Part shown: piece after piece, positions 1 through 6,240 of the stretch
How the letters are laid out: the number at the start of each line of letters is the position of its first letter
How positions within the stretch are numbered: the stretch's first letter is position 1
DNA from: Bacteroidales bacterium
GTDB lineage: Bacteria > Bacteroidota > Bacteroidia > Bacteroidales > UBA932
Length of the DNA stretch: 6,240 nucleotides
Direction of reading: 5' to 3'
Assembly (NCBI GenBank): GCA_021443625.1
Contig: JABUTP010000064.1
Span: forward strand, 1 to 6,240
Program-made: the position numbers and the translations under genes
The notes under the pieces: generated by a model
Seen by the model: only the letters and a program-made list of their open reading frames with translations
Told to the model about the DNA's origin: nothing
Database searches by the model: none

Positions 1-1734
1 GCCTTCATGCCCGAATACAAACGGGAGAAGATTTTGAGCGAGACGATGTATATCTTCATCCCGCTGGCCCATCGGCTCGGCCTCTACAACATCAAGTCGG
101 AGATGGAGAATATCTGGATGCAGTTCAACGAACCCCACGAATATGTCCGCATACAGGGTATTCTCGACGGCATCGTGGCCGACAAGAGCGACAACATCAA
201 CCGTTTGGTGAGGGAGCTGGGACAGATTACCGAGAAGGCGGGCATCAAGGCTCGTATCCTCAAACGGCTCAAGACGCCTTATTCGATATGGCGTAAGATG
301 GAGCGGCAGAACGTGCCGTTCGAAGAGATATTCGACATATACGCGGTGCGCATCATTTTCGAGCCCAAGGAGGGTGTCAGCGAAAGGGAACTCTGCTGGA
401 GCATATTCTCCCAGATAACCGAACGATACAAATACAATCCCGCAAGGGTCCGCGACTGGGTGAGCGAGCCCAAGGTCAACGGCTACGAATCGCTCCACCT
501 TACGGTAATGTTCCTCGGCATCTGGATAGAGGTTCAGATCCGCAGCGAGCGGATGAACTCCATTGCCGAAAGGGGCCTGGCAGCCCATTGGGCCTACAAG
601 GACGGCTCCTCGGCAGGATCGCCGGACGCCGACATGGACCGTTGGCTCAAATACGTGCAGGACATTCTGGAAAACCCAGACGCCAATGCCCTCCAGTTCC
701 TCGACAACATCCACAAGGAACTTCTGACCAGCGAGATATTCGTGTTCACCCCCACCGGAGAGTCGCGCAGTCTCCCCAAAGGGGCCACAGCCCTCGACTT
801 TGCATTCTATATCCACAGCCAGATTGGACGCCACGCCATTGCCGCCAAGGTCAATATGAAGCTGGTAACCCTCTCCACGGTGCTTAGCAACGGTGACCAG
901 GTGGAAATCATCACCTCCGATTCGGCCCTGCCCAAACGGGAGTGGCTCGATTTCCTCTCCACCTCCAAGGCCCGCTCCTGCCTGGTGTCGGCTCTCAGTG
1001 AAACAGGCCAGAACAATGTCCGGAAAGGAAGGGAACTGCTCACCGAGCAACTGGCGATGAGGGGTATCCGCGTCCACACGAGGGTAATGCGCAAACTCCT
1101 CGACTACTACAAGATAGGCGGCGGCAAGGATGAACTGTACACCAAAATCGCCATAGGACTCATAGACCTTGCAGACCTCGACACCGTGCTCAAGACCAAC
1201 GCCCGTGAGAGGGACGTGCAGATGTGGGGATTCAAGCTCCTTACACCGGTAAGTCAGGGCAAGGTCGATAAAAAGCAGCAATTCCTCCTGAGTGAGAACG
1301 TGGATGCGGGTACCATCAGTTTCCGCACCTCCGACTGCTGCCACCCCATCCCCGGAGACACCGTAATGGGCGTTATCGGAGCCGACGGCATTGTCACCAT
1401 CCACAAGACAACCTGCCAGAACTACATCAACATAGCCAGCACCCAGGGAGGCAGTCTGGTGGCAGTCCGCTGGAGCCGCCAGTTCGTGATGTCCTTCCTG
1501 GCCCGCATAGCCATCGGCGGAATAGACCGCATCGGAGTGCTGGGAGACATTTCGGACAAGATATCCAACCTGCTTTCCATCAACATACGCAAAATTTCCA
1601 TAGAAGCCCACGACGAGATTTTTGAAGGGTATATAGATTTATACGTCCACGACCGCTCCGCGCTGGACAATGTCATCAAAGCCCTCTCCGAAATCAAAGG
1701 GATGGAAAAAGTTAACCGCATTGAAATCGATTAA
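1..1734 (+). CDS. rel: RelA/SpoT-family bifunctional-type (p)ppGpp synthetase/hydrolase, 5' partial
   Basis: This cytosolic enzyme makes, and in bifunctional members also hydrolyses, the stringent-response alarmone (p)ppGpp. The frame is open from base 1; 577 codons are present. Residues are numbered from the ATG at 7, which is internal and not the true start. The PLAHRLGLY segment marks the end of the hydrolase region; the HD catalytic motifs lie upstream of the window. The synthetase domain (about 79-200) has FEEIFDIYAVRI with the catalytic-type Asp110, NGYESLH (158-164) and EVQIR with Glu175. A TGS domain follows at about 243-304 (IHS at 269-271), then a zinc-finger-type segment with Cys444, Cys445, His466 and Cys470, and a C-terminal ACT domain at about 496-573. 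The RVRD motif (147-150) matches the basic RxKD type of bifunctional Rel/SpoT rather than the acidic ExDD of synthetase-only RelA. About 160 N-terminal residues are probably missing, judged from the usual family length. The family is certain; hydrolase activity cannot be judged here. Confidence 0.95.
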   Translation, partial: AFMPEYKREKILSETMYIFIPLAHRLGLYNIKSEMENIWMQFNEPHEYVRIQGILDGIVADKSDNINRLVRELGQITEKAGIKARILKRLKTPYSIWRKMERQNVPFEEIFDIYAVRIIFEPKEGVSERELCWSIFSQITERYKYNPARVRDWVSEPKVNGYESLHLTVMFLGIWIEVQIRSERMNSIAERGLAAHWAYKDGSSAGSPDADMDRWLKYVQDILENPDANALQFLDNIHKELLTSEIFVFTPTGESRSLPKGATALDFAFYIHSQIGRHAIAAKVNMKLVTLSTVLSNGDQVEIITSDSALPKREWLDFLSTSKARSCLVSALSETGQNNVRKGRELLTEQLAMRGIRVHTRVMRKLLDYYKIGGGKDELYTKIAIGLIDLADLDTVLKTNARERDVQMWGFKLLTPVSQGKVDKKQQFLLSENVDAGTISFRTSDCCHPIPGDTVMGVIGADGIVTIHKTTCQNYINIASTQGGSLVAVRWSRQFVMSFLARIAIGGIDRIGVLGDISDKISNLLSINIRKISIEAHDEIFEGYIDLYVHDRSALDNVIKALSEIKGMEKVNRIEID

Positions 1735-1735
1735 A

Positions 1736-3535
1736 ATGAAAACCCGCTCCATAATGGCCGCCGGCCTCATAGCAGCCACTTCCCTGTGCTGTATGATTGC
1801 CCATTCGTGCGGCAACACTTCCACCGCCCCGACGGGAGGGCCCAAGGATACAATACCCCCCGTCCTGCTGAGCGTCAACCCCGCCCACGGCGCCACAAAC
1901 TTCCCGCTGACGGGTGGAACGGTGAGCCTGAGGTTCGATGAATATACCGTGGTGAAGGACCAGCAGCAGATTCTGCTCTCTCCTCCCGGCAAAAAGAAAC
2001 CCAAGGCCAAACCCAAAGGAAAAGATATTGTGGTTTCATTCCAGGACACACTCCTGCCCAACACCACCTACACTCTCGACTTCGGCAAATCACTGGCAGA
2101 CAACAACGAAGGCAATCTCAATCCCCGCTACGTCTATGTTTTCTCCACCGGAGAGGAAATCGACTCGATGTATTTCTGCGGCACGGTGGTTGACTGCGAA
2201 ACCCTGGCTCCGGTAAAGAACGCCCTCGTGTCGCTCTACACCGATCTCAGCGATTCGGCCTCCATCAACCTTCTTCCGGTGGCGGCCACCCGCAGTGACG
2301 ACTGGGGATTCTTTGCCCTGCGCAACGTCAAACCCCAGCCCTACCGCATCTACGCCACCACCGACGAGAACTTCGACTACAAATACAACCCGGGCGAAGA
2401 ACGCATAGGATTTTGCGACACTATGATTACTCCCCACCTCGTGGTAAGGGACTCCGTGTATGAACTCCTCGCTTTCGATATGAAAGACACCCTGGAGTGC
2501 CTGGCGCGCAAGGGCGAGATAGAAATCGCCGTTTTCAAGGAGTTCTATGCCAACCAGTTCATCAAGAACAAGGGACGCAAAAAAGAGAAGACCGGATATG
2601 TCACTTTCAGCGCCCCGGATGTCGATATCCGCTCGTTCCAGATTATGGGAGTGGATTCCACCGACATAATCATGCAGTATTCCCCCCAGCACGACAGCAT
2701 CGACTTCTGGATAAATGCCGACTACCCCTTGAGCGACAGTCTTCTGATAACCATCAACTATATGAAGACCGACAGCACGGGGACGCTGAGCCTTACCCAG
2801 GAGGACATTGCAGTGGCAATGAGCAAGGAAGAGCGGGCCAAGGCCAAGACCGACAAGGGAATTGAGGCGGCCAAGGCCGACACCCTGACCAATCTGAAGC
2901 TCAATCTGGACGAAAAGACCGTGGAGCAGGTGGGCATATCATTCGAATTCGACACTCCCATCATTGAGATGTGTATGGATTCCATCATACTGGTCAGGAC
3001 CAACACCCGCAACCAGACCGACACCACATCTTACACTTTCGTGCAGGACACCACCAACATAATGCGATACATCCTGCAGGCATCCGAAGGGTACAAGCCG
3101 GGATTCAAATACAACCTCATAGTGGGCAGCAAGGCGTTCCACGATGTCTATCACCGCTTCAACTCCCGTTCCAACAAGGAGTTCCAGCTCCCCAAAACCG
3201 AGGACAAGAGTTCCATAACCCTGAATGTGAAGGGAACCCAGGGACAACGCTACATCGTTGAACTTGTGGATGAGAACTGCAAGAAAGTCTTCCGCACTTA
3301 TGTCGTGACCGAGGATGGCCCCTACTACTACCCATACATCGAAAAGGGGCGCTATAGCATCCGCATCACCGAAGACCGCAACGGAAACGGCCTGTTCGAC
3401 ACCGGAAACCTTATGAAATGGCAGCAGGCGGAGCCCATCAAACTCTTCAAACTCCCCGACGACACCAAGGTCATCATTCTGGAAGAACCTATGGATCTGG
3501 TGCAGGACATCGACCTTCAGCAAATTTTCAAATAG
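1736..3535 (+). CDS. Ig-like domain lipoprotein of Bacteroidota (Big_5-type N-terminal domain)
   Basis: This is a predicted cell-envelope lipoprotein of 599 residues; its molecular role is not established. The N-terminus is a hydrophobic signal with a candidate lipidated cysteine at Cys25 (AHSCGN), although the -3 position is Ala rather than the preferred Leu. PTGGPKDTIPPV (32-43) opens a bacterial Ig-like domain that ends near VFSTGE (about 135-140), with a Lys-rich hairpin at 86-96. A carboxypeptidase-regulatory-like beta-sandwich segment appears at about 147-215 (GTVVD ... YRIYATTDE). The middle is unassigned and includes a charged, helix-like stretch at about 362-390. Near the C-terminus DRNGNGLFD (547-555) resembles a calcium-loop pattern and is recurrent in this family as I recall it. 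I chose ATG 1736 because it lies one base after the upstream stop and gives a proper signal peptide. An ATG at 1670 would add 22 residues inside the rel gene, and ATG 1754 is also possible. No clear Shine-Dalgarno sequence is seen. Confidence 0.88.
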   Translation: MKTRSIMAAGLIAATSLCCMIAHSCGNTSTAPTGGPKDTIPPVLLSVNPAHGATNFPLTGGTVSLRFDEYTVVKDQQQILLSPPGKKKPKAKPKGKDIVVSFQDTLLPNTTYTLDFGKSLADNNEGNLNPRYVYVFSTGEEIDSMYFCGTVVDCETLAPVKNALVSLYTDLSDSASINLLPVAATRSDDWGFFALRNVKPQPYRIYATTDENFDYKYNPGEERIGFCDTMITPHLVVRDSVYELLAFDMKDTLECLARKGEIEIAVFKEFYANQFIKNKGRKKEKTGYVTFSAPDVDIRSFQIMGVDSTDIIMQYSPQHDSIDFWINADYPLSDSLLITINYMKTDSTGTLSLTQEDIAVAMSKEERAKAKTDKGIEAAKADTLTNLKLNLDEKTVEQVGISFEFDTPIIEMCMDSIILVRTNTRNQTDTTSYTFVQDTTNIMRYILQASEGYKPGFKYNLIVGSKAFHDVYHRFNSRSNKEFQLPKTEDKSSITLNVKGTQGQRYIVELVDENCKKVFRTYVVTEDGPYYYPYIEKGRYSIRITEDRNGNGLFDTGNLMKWQQAEPIKLFKLPDDTKVIILEEPMDLVQDIDLQQIFK

Positions 3536-3541
3536 CTCCTG

Positions 3542-4309
3542 ATGAAACTGAGATACATATTCACAGCCGCCCTGCTGGCACTTGCCGCCGTTCCCCTTGC
3601 CGCCCAGAACGAAACTACTCCCGGGGAATCTGCCAATGCCATACCCGACACATTGTTCAAAATCAGGGATTACAACGCCGAACTCCCCACGGGTACCGAC
3701 ATCCTGGCGCAAGGTTCCGAACTTAAGCCCGTAAAACGGTTCCACCCCACCCATCTGATTGGAGTCCGCTATGGCGTCAGTTATTCCACAGCCGGTTTCA
3801 GCCCCGATGTGAGCCCCAAAAAGATAATCTGCCCCAACAGTTTCGGATTGGCATACACCTGCTACACCGATTTGTGGGATATGCTGAACAACTTCGGATT
3901 TCAGGTGAATGCGATGATGGTGCAGGAGGGTTATGATGCCGAATACATCGATGGTGAGCGTTATACTGTGGCCCAGGCTGCGATGCTCTGCAACTTCCAT
4001 CTGGATTTCTCGCGGTTCAGGATCATTGCGAATGTGGGGCCCTACGCCGGATACCGCGTGGCCAACGGAAGGTTGGACAAGGAGTGGCGCGACACGGACA
4101 ACCGCTTTGACTACGGCATAACCGCCGGCGGAGGTCTGGCAGCGGGAATCGGGCCGTTCGAACTGCAGCTGGAAGCAAGCTACAAATATGGTCTGAGCAG
4201 CTATTTCCACACGTTTTACTACAGCGACGAGTATTGGCTCTTTGCATATCCGAGAGTGCTTATGGCCACCGCAACCCTTTATTACAAGTTCCAATGGGGA
4301 AAGAAGTAA
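3542..4309 (+). CDS. Outer-membrane beta-barrel protein, PorT-like/OMP_b-brl_2 type
   Basis: This 255-residue protein is a predicted small outer-membrane barrel; no substrate or partner can be named. Residues 1-22 are a classical signal peptide (short basic start, Ala/Leu-rich core, LAAQ before the likely cleavage site), with no lipobox cysteine. A low-complexity polar linker runs to about residue 70. Alternating hydrophobic and aromatic strands follow: HLIGVRYGVSYS near 72, then NVGPYAGYR at 164-172, FDYGITAGGG at 189-198, LQLEASYKYGLSSYF, and a final aromatic strand (TATLYYKFQWGKK). The GPY...DYGI..G.G order is typical of the PorT-like barrels of Bacteroidota. It starts six bases after the Ig-like lipoprotein gene and its end overlaps ispG, so it is very probably cotranscribed and may be translationally coupled. 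PorT proper belongs to the type IX secretion/gliding context, and nothing here ties this protein to that function. Confidence 0.85.
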   Translation: MKLRYIFTAALLALAAVPLAAQNETTPGESANAIPDTLFKIRDYNAELPTGTDILAQGSELKPVKRFHPTHLIGVRYGVSYSTAGFSPDVSPKKIICPNSFGLAYTCYTDLWDMLNNFGFQVNAMMVQEGYDAEYIDGERYTVAQAAMLCNFHLDFSRFRIIANVGPYAGYRVANGRLDKEWRDTDNRFDYGITAGGGLAAGIGPFELQLEASYKYGLSSYFHTFYYSDEYWLFAYPRVLMATATLYYKFQWGKK

Positions 4310-5619
4310 CATATCTGCATTGCAATATAGGCAATGTCACCATCGGCCGCGGATGGCCGATTGCGGTACAGTCAATGTGCAACACGCTCACTTCCGACGT
4401 TGAGGCGAGCATCGCCCAGTGCGTCGCCCTCCACAACGCAGGATGCGACATTATCCGTCTGACAACGCAGGGGCTGAAGGAGGTTGAGGCGCTCGGAGCA
4501 ATCAAGGCCGCCCTGCGCAGCCGTGGCATAACCACCCCCCTTGTGGCAGACGTCCATTTCTCCTACAAGGTGGCCCTTGCTGCAGCCGCCGGCATTGCCG
4601 ACAAGGTGCGCATCAACCCCGGCAACTTCTCAAAGGACCACACCGTGGCAATGGAGAAATTCGGAGAACTCATCGATATCTGCAAAGAATACGGCACTGC
4701 GCTCCGCATCGGGCTGAACCACGGCTCTTTGGGGGAACGGATAACCTCACGATGGGGCGACACCCCTCTCGGAATGGTGCGCGCCGTGATGGAATGGCTG
4801 GAAGTATGCGTCCGTAAGGAATTCTTCAACGTCACCGTCTCGCTTAAATCGAGCAACACCATAGTGATGACAGAGGCCTACCGCCTCCTCTCCGAAACAA
4901 TGGCCACTGAACTCGGAATGGTTTTCCCACTCCACCTCGGAGTCACCGAGGCGGGCGGAGGCACCACCGGACGCATCAAATCGGCAGTGGGCATCGGCAC
5001 CCTTCTCGGAGAAGGAATCGGCGAGACCATACGCGTTTCCCTCACGGAAAATCCGGTCAACGAAGTTCCAGTGGGACGCAAATTGCGCAACCTGGCAGCC
5101 AATTTCTCCGATAACAAATCTGTTATTCCTACTGAAATACATTCTGATACATTAGAAGATTTTATTATAGAGGCGTCTTATGCCATCGGACCCCACCTGC
5201 TGAAAGGGGGCGATGCCGACTTCCCTCTCAAGGGGTATGTCGCCGGCAAAGAACTCTCCCCCGAGGTTATGGACGACTTCCGAAGCGACCTCCTGCAGGC
5301 CTGCCGCAGACGATTTGCCAAACCAGAATACATCGCCTGCCCCAGTTGCGGCCGCACCCAGTTTGACATAGAGAAACTGCTGGACAAAATCACCCGCCGC
5401 ACAAGTCAGTTTGCCGGAATAAAAATTGCGGTGATGGGGTGCATTGTCAACGGCCCCGGAGAGATGGCAGACGCCGATTTCGGCTATGTGGGAGAAGGCA
5501 ACGGCAAGGTAACCCTCTACAAAGGCAAGGAACCCGTGCAGCGGGGCATTTCCGAAGACAACGGAGTGGAAAAACTCGTGGAACTCATCGAAAAGGAACT
5601 GTCTGCAAAGGAATCCTGA
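4294..5619 (+). CDS. ispG: 4-hydroxy-3-methylbut-2-enyl diphosphate synthase (IspG/GcpE), reduced large type
   Basis: IspG is a cytosolic [4Fe-4S] enzyme that converts the cyclic diphosphate MEcPP to HMBPP, the penultimate step of the MEP isoprenoid pathway. The N-terminal TIM-barrel part shows IAVQSM, PLVADVHF, VRINPGN, LHLGVTEAGG and TIRVSL. The C-terminal iron-sulphur domain has CPSCGRT (Cys349, Cys352) and GCIVNGPGE (Cys383, Glu390), so the three cluster cysteines and the conserved Glu are intact. The MADADFGYVG and GKVTLYKGKE segments match the large (A-A*-B) form. The protein has 441 residues, between the roughly 370 of E. coli and the roughly 600 of large forms. VSL to the first cluster Cys spans 102 residues against 33 in E. 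coli, so about 70 insert residues remain. The loop after NPGN is also short. I chose ATG 4294, which overlaps the barrel gene by 16 bases; ATG 4234 would add 20 residues with no family match. The family is certain; the reduced domain is my reading from remembered homologues. Confidence 0.96.
   Translation: MGKEVTYLHCNIGNVTIGRGWPIAVQSMCNTLTSDVEASIAQCVALHNAGCDIIRLTTQGLKEVEALGAIKAALRSRGITTPLVADVHFSYKVALAAAAGIADKVRINPGNFSKDHTVAMEKFGELIDICKEYGTALRIGLNHGSLGERITSRWGDTPLGMVRAVMEWLEVCVRKEFFNVTVSLKSSNTIVMTEAYRLLSETMATELGMVFPLHLGVTEAGGGTTGRIKSAVGIGTLLGEGIGETIRVSLTENPVNEVPVGRKLRNLAANFSDNKSVIPTEIHSDTLEDFIIEASYAIGPHLLKGGDADFPLKGYVAGKELSPEVMDDFRSDLLQACRRRFAKPEYIACPSCGRTQFDIEKLLDKITRRTSQFAGIKIAVMGCIVNGPGEMADADFGYVGEGNGKVTLYKGKEPVQRGISEDNGVEKLVELIEKELSAKES
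5101..5180. other. AT-rich patch inside ispG
   Basis: By direct count this stretch is 29% GC (23 of 80), and 5111-5170 is 23% GC (14 of 60). The 60 bases at 5041-5100 are 57% GC. The codons change in the same place, with a run of A/T-ending choices (TCT, GTT, ATT, CCT, ACT, ATA, CAT, TTA, TTT). The reading frame is intact and the patch encodes about residues 270-295 of IspG, at the N-terminal edge of the reduced insert. I see no good Bacteroidales promoter (TAnnTTTG with an upstream TTTG) in it. Confidence 0.85.
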
Positions 5620-5656
5620 CCTTTTGCGGAAGCCGCCTTTTACAAAACATACGACA
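5620..5656 (+). other. ispG / DUF4988-like intergenic spacer
   Basis: At 37 bases this is the longest gap between genes in the window. It holds a small hairpin with a short T run near its middle and an A-rich stretch just before the next ATG. I see no convincing promoter or Shine-Dalgarno sequence, though Bacteroidales often lack the latter. Confidence 0.6.
5626..5641 (+). terminator. Possible weak intrinsic terminator after ispG
   Basis: GCGG (5626-5629) can pair with CCGC (5633-5636) across a three-base AAG loop, followed by C and four T residues. The stem has only four base pairs and the T run is short, so it would be a weak or attenuating terminator at best and may be chance. Its position just after the ispG stop is the main argument for it. 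Confidence 0.25.
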
Positions 5657-6240
5657 ATGGATTACAGCAACGCCCTCTCTATCATACGCTTCTGCCGCAG
5701 ATGGCGCAGATTTGTGGGAATACTCTGGCTGTGCGGCTTCGTGCCGGTGGCCGGAATTGTCTTTTCCTGCCAGAACGTCCAGCCGCAAATAGACGACATC
5801 GCTTCGCAGATTGCCCTTCTCGAGCAGAAATGCAGCGATCTCAGCTCCGATGTGGCTGCGCTCCAGAGTCTTGCCGAAGCGCTTAAGCAGGAGGACGAAC
5901 TCGTCTCGTTCACCCCCACCTACGGCTCCGACGGAAAGGTTACCGGCTACACCATGGAGTTCAGAAATTCCGGCAGGATATCGGTGCGGGACGGGCAGTC
6001 CTACATCTCCGCCGCGACCGACCAGGGACTTTGGTGGTGGACCATCGGCGGAGCCTGGATGACCGACCCCGAAGGAAACCGCATTGAAATCGGGGGAGAC
6101 ACCCCCGCCCCTTCTTTCAAATTCGAAGGTGACAAGCTGCTCTTTTCGAGCGATGGAGGGTCGGAATGGCAACTCGTGGGGACCATAGAGAAACCCCTTA
6201 TAGAAAGTGTGCGCGAAGACGCATCCCAAGTCATAATCAC
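5657..6240 (+). CDS. DUF4988-like (PL29-lyase N-terminal-type) lipoprotein, 3' partial
   Basis: The frame stays open to the right edge: 194 complete codons, with no stop in the window. The first 37 residues are an export signal with an Arg-rich start (FCRRWRRF, 12-19), a hydrophobic core and a candidate lipidated Cys38 (IVFSC). A short coiled coil follows at about 42-75 (IDDIASQIALLEQ, then LSSDVAALQSLAEAL). A beta-rich segment resembling DUF4988 comes next, with YGSDGKVTGYTMEFRNSGRISV, a GLWWWTIGGAWMTDPEGN stretch and SFKFEGDKLLFSSDGGSEWQLVG. In gut Bacteroidales this layout typically sits at the N-terminus of cell-surface lipoproteins, some of them carbohydrate-active or adhesive. The effector part lies beyond the window, so no enzymatic role can be claimed. 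A GTG at codon 20 is an alternative start. It follows ispG by 37 bases and may be cotranscribed or have its own promoter; no clear Shine-Dalgarno sequence is visible. Confidence 0.78.
   Translation, partial: MDYSNALSIIRFCRRWRRFVGILWLCGFVPVAGIVFSCQNVQPQIDDIASQIALLEQKCSDLSSDVAALQSLAEALKQEDELVSFTPTYGSDGKVTGYTMEFRNSGRISVRDGQSYISAATDQGLWWWTIGGAWMTDPEGNRIEIGGDTPAPSFKFEGDKLLFSSDGGSEWQLVGTIEKPLIESVREDASQVII

Noticed and set aside
1670..1735. Upstream in-frame extension of the Ig-like lipoprotein from ATG 1670.
   Set aside because: It would overlap the ACT domain of the rel gene by 65 bases and bury the signal peptide behind 22 Lys/Ser-rich residues. ATG 1736 gives a normal lipoprotein signal.
2090..2692. 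Reverse-strand open frame of 200 codons inside the Ig-like lipoprotein gene.
   Set aside because: It is fully contained in a convincing forward gene and has no family resemblance.
4234..4293. Upstream in-frame extension of ispG from ATG 4234.
   Set aside because: The extra 20 residues have no counterpart in IspG and are the barrel gene read in another frame.
2939..4312. Long reverse-strand open frame of 457 codons opposite the Ig-like lipoprotein and barrel genes.
   Set aside because: It lies wholly antisense to two well-supported genes, spans their junction, and its translation shows no recognisable family, signal or domain. GC-rich coding sequence often leaves such an open frame on the opposite strand.
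5101..5180. AT-rich patch as an internal promoter or an insertion-element scar.
   Set aside because: I found no TAnnTTTG/TTTG pair, no inverted repeats and no target-site duplication, and the reading frame continues. Kept only as a composition anomaly.
5585..6229. Reverse-strand open frame of 214 codons over the end of ispG and the DUF4988-like gene.
   Set aside because: The forward frame has a signal peptide, lipobox, coiled coil and DUF4988-like pattern, while the reverse translation has no recognisable features.
1..6240. Search for a new defence, mobile, CRISPR, retron or RNA system.
   Set aside because: There is no repeat array, transposase, reverse transcriptase, nuclease, tRNA-like or conserved RNA structure that I can support. 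The window is filled by five coding genes.

Overview
The window reads as a piece of a Bacteroidales chromosome. The evidence is a Bacteroidota-type Ig-like lipoprotein, a PorT-like outer-membrane barrel, an IspG with the C-terminal signature of the large form found in Bacteroidota, Chlamydiae and plants, and a DUF4988-type lipoprotein typical of gut Bacteroidales. Ribosome binding sites are weak or absent, and most coding sequence is moderately GC-rich. A gut genus such as Alistipes (Rikenellaceae) would fit, but the genus is an inference that cannot be settled from this sequence.

Layout: all five genes are on the + strand and tightly packed. (1) 1-1734 is the 3' part of a long RelA/SpoT-family (p)ppGpp enzyme, cut by the left edge so most of the HD hydrolase domain is missing. 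(2) 1736-3535 encodes a 599-residue Ig-like lipoprotein, starting one base after the first stop. (3) 3542-4309 encodes a 255-residue outer-membrane beta-barrel protein, six bases further on. (4) 4294-5619 is ispG, overlapping the barrel gene by 16 bases. (5) 5657-6240 begins a DUF4988-like lipoprotein that runs off the right edge. There is no intergenic stretch longer than 37 bases and no RNA gene, mobile element, CRISPR array or convincing promoter.

The spacing suggests one transcript through at least the first four genes, linking stringent-response signalling, two envelope proteins and an essential step of the MEP isoprenoid pathway. The proteins have no obvious shared biochemistry, so this may simply be a compact housekeeping cluster.

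The window looks mostly ordinary and I see no new defence, mobile or RNA system. The most interesting point is ispG. The protein has large-type sequence signatures, but the A* insert normally present in that type is reduced to about 70 residues. The N-terminal edge of that remnant is encoded by a sharply AT-rich patch (23% GC over 60 bases, against 57% in the 60 bases ending just before it).
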